From CAYZEZ01 sp964477295 (lineage in GTDB: Bacteria > Bacteroidota > Bacteroidia > Bacteroidales > SM23-62): a DNA stretch of 8,952 nt. This document shows positions 6,861-8,952 of the stretch, in pieces; within the stretch, counting starts at the first letter, position 1; the number at the start of each line of letters is the position of its first letter. The translations under genes and the position numbers were made by a program. The stretch spans positions 1-8,952 of the forward strand of contig CAYZEZ010000206.1 in the NCBI GenBank assembly GCA_964477295.1. The letters run 5' to 3'. The notes under the pieces are model-generated. The model searched no databases and had not been told where the DNA came from. It saw only the letters and a program-made list of their open reading frames with translations.

Positions 6861-6908
6861 GTGAAAGGGCTGTCTCAAAAGGCAGGCGCTTTAAAGACAC
6901 CCCTTCAC
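6861..6908. repeat. 48-bp imperfect palindrome between PRODH and aroA
   Basis: GTGAAAGGGCTGTCT (6861-6875) pairs with AGACACCCCTTCAC (6895-6908) with two small bulges. The stem continues inward (AAAG with CTTT) to a 7-nt loop near GCAGGCG. It lies 37 nt before the aroA start and over 120 bp from the PRODH start, in a region where both genes point away from it, so it cannot terminate either of them. The left arm (GGGCTGTCTCAAAAG) resembles terminal inverted repeats I associate with insertion sequences in this phylum. A transposon-derived miniature element, an operator or a 5' leader structure of aroA are the candidates. No clear target-site duplication is visible. Confidence 0.55.
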
Positions 6909-6945
6909 AATAATATTATAATGTAGGAAGGATATCTCCTGCCAG

Positions 6946-8175
6946 ATGGAATATTGTCTGCATAAACCAAGCCGTGAACTGGTGGGTGAGGTTACCCTGC
7001 CAGCTTCAAAGAGCATCAGTAACCGGTTGTTGATCATTCAGGCACTTTCACCGGTTAAATTTCACATTGATAACCTTTCTGAAAGCGACGATACAAGGGA
7101 ATTGATAAGGGCACTTGATCCCGGAAAAACCATGATCGATGTGGGGCATGCCGGGACTACAATGCGTTTCCTGACGGCCTATTTTTCATTGACTGTGGGT
7201 GACCGTCTGCTAACGGGATCGGAACGAATGCGAAACAGGCCAATTGGTAAGCTTGTGGAAACCCTGAAACAACTTGGAGCCGAGATAAATTATACAGATA
7301 AATCAGGATATCCCCCGCTAAAGATCAAAGGTAAAATACTGGATGGTGGTTTTGCCAGAATCGATAGCAGCATAAGCAGCCAGTTTGTGAGTGCCCTGCT
7401 AATGGTTGCCCCTGCATTCAAAAAAGGATTACAACTTGAGCTGGAGAAAAGGACCATCTCTTCGGCATATATCCATCTTACTCTGAATCTGATGAAAGAG
7501 ATGGGTATTGGTTATACCTGGGAGGGTAATACTATCTCCGTCCCGCACCAGGCCTATAAACCGAAAGGTATAAAGGTGGAAGCCGACTGGAGCGCTGCTT
7601 CATACTGGTATGAAATGGCAGCCCTTGCCGATAAGGTTGACCTGAAGATCAATGGACTTTCAGAAAACAGCCTGCAAGGAGATGCGGTCGTAAGCAGACT
7701 TTGTGAGGATTTTGGCGTGAAGACCACCGTGACTGATGGTGGTCTCCTGCTTAACAAAGGCCAGCGAACCATCAGGGAGTTTAATTATCATTTCATTGAT
7801 CAACCCGACCTGGTACAAACCTTTTGTGTATTGTGTTCTCTTCTTTCTGTACCCTTCAGGTTTACTGGTACTGAATCGCTTAAGATTAAAGAAACAGACA
7901 GGATTGGTGCATTGCAGACAGAGCTGGCGAAGCTCAATTTACATATTAAGGCTTCTCCTGGCGGCGACGAAATAAACTATGATGGTAATTCTGTTCCTGA
8001 AAAAATTGCAGGAATCCGGATTAACACTTACCAGGATCACAGGATGGCAATGGCCTTTGCGCCTGCTGCATTTGTGTTAAGGGAGTTACATATTAACGAT
8101 CCGGGAGTGGTAACCAAATCCTATCCAGGGTTCTGGGATGATCTTACCAGGGTGGGATTTAATATTAAACAGTAG
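6946..8175 (+). CDS. aroA: 3-phosphoshikimate 1-carboxyvinyltransferase (EPSP synthase)
   Basis: This enzyme transfers the enolpyruvyl group of PEP to shikimate-3-phosphate, step six of the shikimate route to aromatic amino acids, in the cytoplasm. The 409 residues are somewhat shorter than the 427 of E. coli AroA but keep the catalytic set. LPASKSISNR (18-27) holds Lys22, Ser23 and Arg27. The PEP loop GHAGTTMRFL is at 67-76 (Arg74) and RPIG at 98-101 (Arg98). SISSQF is at 142-147. Asp288 is the base in the DQPDLVQTF segment. KETDR (315-319) and TYQDHRMAM (361-369, Arg366) complete the site. The loop has Thr72 and Phe75 where E. coli has Ala and Pro101. A purine-rich AGGAAGG (6925-6931) lies 14 nt before the ATG, rather far for a ribosome site. 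The 3' end abuts tadA. Confidence 0.97.
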   Translation: MEYCLHKPSRELVGEVTLPASKSISNRLLIIQALSPVKFHIDNLSESDDTRELIRALDPGKTMIDVGHAGTTMRFLTAYFSLTVGDRLLTGSERMRNRPIGKLVETLKQLGAEINYTDKSGYPPLKIKGKILDGGFARIDSSISSQFVSALLMVAPAFKKGLQLELEKRTISSAYIHLTLNLMKEMGIGYTWEGNTISVPHQAYKPKGIKVEADWSAASYWYEMAALADKVDLKINGLSENSLQGDAVVSRLCEDFGVKTTVTDGGLLLNKGQRTIREFNYHFIDQPDLVQTFCVLCSLLSVPFRFTGTESLKIKETDRIGALQTELAKLNLHIKASPGGDEINYDGNSVPEKIAGIRINTYQDHRMAMAFAPAAFVLRELHINDPGVVTKSYPGFWDDLTRVGFNIKQ

Positions 8176-8625
8176 TCAATCTCTCTTTTCCCTGAAAAAT
8201 GCGTTGAGCATCTTTTCACTTTCCGCATTAAGTACCCCGGCCGTCACTTTTGTTTTCGGGTGAAGTATATCCTGGATAATCCGGGAATATCCCGCCTTAG
8301 GATCCGCAGCGCCATAAACAATCCTTGCTAATTGAGCCCAGTTACAAGCCCCTGCACACATCACACAGGGCTCGAGGGTAACATACAGTGTAGACTGGGT
8401 CAGGTACTTGGCCCCAAGGTGATTGGATGCTGAAGTAATTGCAATGACCTCAGCATGGGCAGTAACATCGGTTAATGTTTCAGTTGAATTGTGTGCCCGG
8501 GCAATGATTGTGTTATCAACCACTATCACCGCACCAACAGGAACTTCATTCAGGCCGGAAGCTTTCCGGGCCTCTTTAAGTGCTTCATTCATGAAGTATT
8601 CATCTGAGAAGAGCGGATAGGACAT
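8176..8625 (-). CDS. tadA: tRNA-specific adenosine deaminase TadA
   Basis: TadA converts wobble adenosine-34 to inosine, classically in tRNA-Arg(ACG), so that one tRNA reads three arginine codons. From the ATG at 8625 the protein has 149 residues. The zinc deaminase motif HAEVIAI gives His57 and Glu59 (proton shuttle), and PCVMCAGA gives Cys87 and Cys90. These are the same numbers as in E. coli TadA, which supports this start. An in-frame GTG at 8643 would add six residues (155 aa), but nothing favours it. EVPVGAVIV and KAGYSRIIQDIL are further family segments. The wider deaminase family includes guanine deaminases of similar size, but the motif spacing and C-terminal FFREKR ending fit TadA better. 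The TGA is directly adjacent to the aroA TAG on the opposite strand. Confidence 0.94.
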   Translation of the reverse strand: MSYPLFSDEYFMNEALKEARKASGLNEVPVGAVIVVDNTIIARAHNSTETLTDVTAHAEVIAITSASNHLGAKYLTQSTLYVTLEPCVMCAGACNWAQLARIVYGAADPKAGYSRIIQDILHPKTKVTAGVLNAESEKMLNAFFREKRD

Positions 8626-8712
8626 AGGATCAGGTTTGGTCACGAAATTAAGATTTTGTAATTAAAAGCCAATAAAATTGTCTGAACTGTTTGAATCCTG
8701 CGAGCGCATTGC

Positions 8713-8764
8713 CGTCTGGCTTCGCGGTCTGGTTGTGACATCTGGCTTCGCCGTCTGGCTTCGC
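8713..8764. repeat. Four tandem 13-bp units (CGTCTGGCTTCGC)
   Basis: The units are CGTCTGGCTTCGC (8713-8725), GGTCTGGTTGTGA (8726-8738), CATCTGGCTTCGC (8739-8751) and CGTCTGGCTTCGC (8752-8764). Units 1 and 4 are identical, unit 3 has one change, and unit 2 is diverged but keeps the phase. The block is G/C richer than its surroundings. Within the A/T-rich context it looks like an inserted or slippage-expanded minisatellite. Confidence 0.85.
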
Positions 8765-8833
8765 CGAACTCAGGAAATCGTGTCCCTGTAGCTTGCTGCG
8801 AGATAAGCGAGCGCAACAAAGAATGTATACAAA

Positions 8834-8871
8834 GGATCGACGATCCCACGCCCCGAACACTCAGGGCGTGG
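8834..8871. repeat. Two abutting palindromes
   Basis: GGATCG-A-CGATCC (8834-8846) is a perfect 6-bp palindrome with one central base. It shares its last base with the first base of an 8-bp perfect inverted repeat, CCACGCCC (8846-8853) and GGGCGTGG (8864-8871), around a 10-nt loop. The second stem is G/C rich enough to act as a terminator stem, but no T-run follows on either strand and no gene is seen ending into it within the window. Confidence 0.5.
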
Positions 8872-8888
8872 TGAGTCAGTTGTTTGCC

Positions 8889-8952
8889 GGTTACGAGGTA
8901 CGAGTAACGAGTTGTATGAAATTCCATCCTGTAATCTCTCAACCAGTACCTC
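8889..8952. repeat. Degenerate 7-nt-phased repeat patch (copy B), cut by the window edge
   Basis: Heptamers run in phase: GGTTACG, AGGTACG, AGTAACG, AGTTGTA, TGAAATT, CCATCCT, GTAATCT, CTCAACC, AGTACCT. GAGGTAC (8895-8901) and GTACCTC (8946-8952) are exact reverse complements, giving a dyad centred near 8923. It shares GGTTACGAG and CCTGTAAT, in that order, with the patch at 3444-3520. The patch may continue past the right edge. Confidence 0.6.

Larger units (their letters stand above)
8626..8952. other. Repeat-rich intergenic region upstream of tadA
   Basis: No convincing gene is present. Open frames here run through the repeats, overlap each other and have repeat-derived composition. The first 70 bp are A/T rich and should hold the tadA promoter, although I see no firm -33/-7 pair. 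Beyond that lie four 13-bp units, a 9-bp direct repeat GCGAGCGCA (8700-8708 and 8807-8815), two neighbouring palindromes, and a heptamer-phased patch running off the right edge. Confidence 0.7.

Noticed and set aside
8626..8643. GTG start for tadA at 8643
   Set aside because: It adds only six residues with no supporting motif. The ATG at 8625 gives catalytic residue numbers equal to those of E. coli TadA.
8640..8942. Two overlapping minus-strand frames upstream of tadA
   Set aside because: Their translations follow the 13-bp and heptamer repeats, match no family I recognise, and overlap each other in different frames.

Overview
The window looks like a housekeeping stretch of a Bacteroidota chromosome, probably from a draft or metagenome assembly. 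The evidence is a TTG-N19-TAATTTG promoter in front of a tRNA (the Bacteroidota -33/-7 pattern), start codons without clear Shine-Dalgarno sequences, a monofunctional proline dehydrogenase with a conserved C-terminal tail, a short AroA with an AGTTMRF active-site loop, and intergenic patches of short phased repeats. The assignment is inference. A run of exactly 100 N (4861-4960) marks a scaffold gap.

Layout, left to right. Positions 1-62 hold the 5' part of a tRNA-Ser(GGA) on the minus strand, with its promoter at about 94-122. Next come three minus-strand genes, transcribed in the order gdhA (glutamate dehydrogenase), tatD (TatD-family metal-dependent DNase), ansA (type I L-asparaginase). 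tatD and ansA overlap by 4 bp, and a 50-nt nested hairpin lies between gdhA and tatD. A 295-bp divergent gap (3358-3652) carries a 7-nt-phased degenerate repeat patch and separates gdhA from dprA (+). dprA runs toward a two-gene minus-strand unit: proline dehydrogenase, then a small two-TM protein 1 nt downstream. The convergent gap contains a tandem array of heptamers organised into 21-bp units and broken by the N gap. Proline dehydrogenase and aroA (+) diverge around a 211-bp gap that contains a 48-nt imperfect palindrome. aroA and tadA (-) converge with their stop codons directly adjacent. The last 327 bp (8626-8952) have no convincing gene and are a mosaic of small repeats: four 13-bp units, two neighbouring palindromes and a second heptamer-phased patch.

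Functionally, several enzymes touch glutamate and ammonia. Asparaginase releases ammonia, glutamate dehydrogenase links ammonia with 2-oxoglutarate and glutamate, and proline dehydrogenase feeds proline carbon toward glutamate. The other genes are core functions: shikimate pathway (aroA), tRNA wobble editing (tadA), DNA uptake and recombination (dprA) and a nuclease (tatD). I see no defence system, prophage, integrase, CRISPR array or secondary-metabolite cluster. The most unusual content is the repeat structure between genes. Two sequence-unrelated families share a 7-nt period, and one of them forms the array at which the assembly broke.
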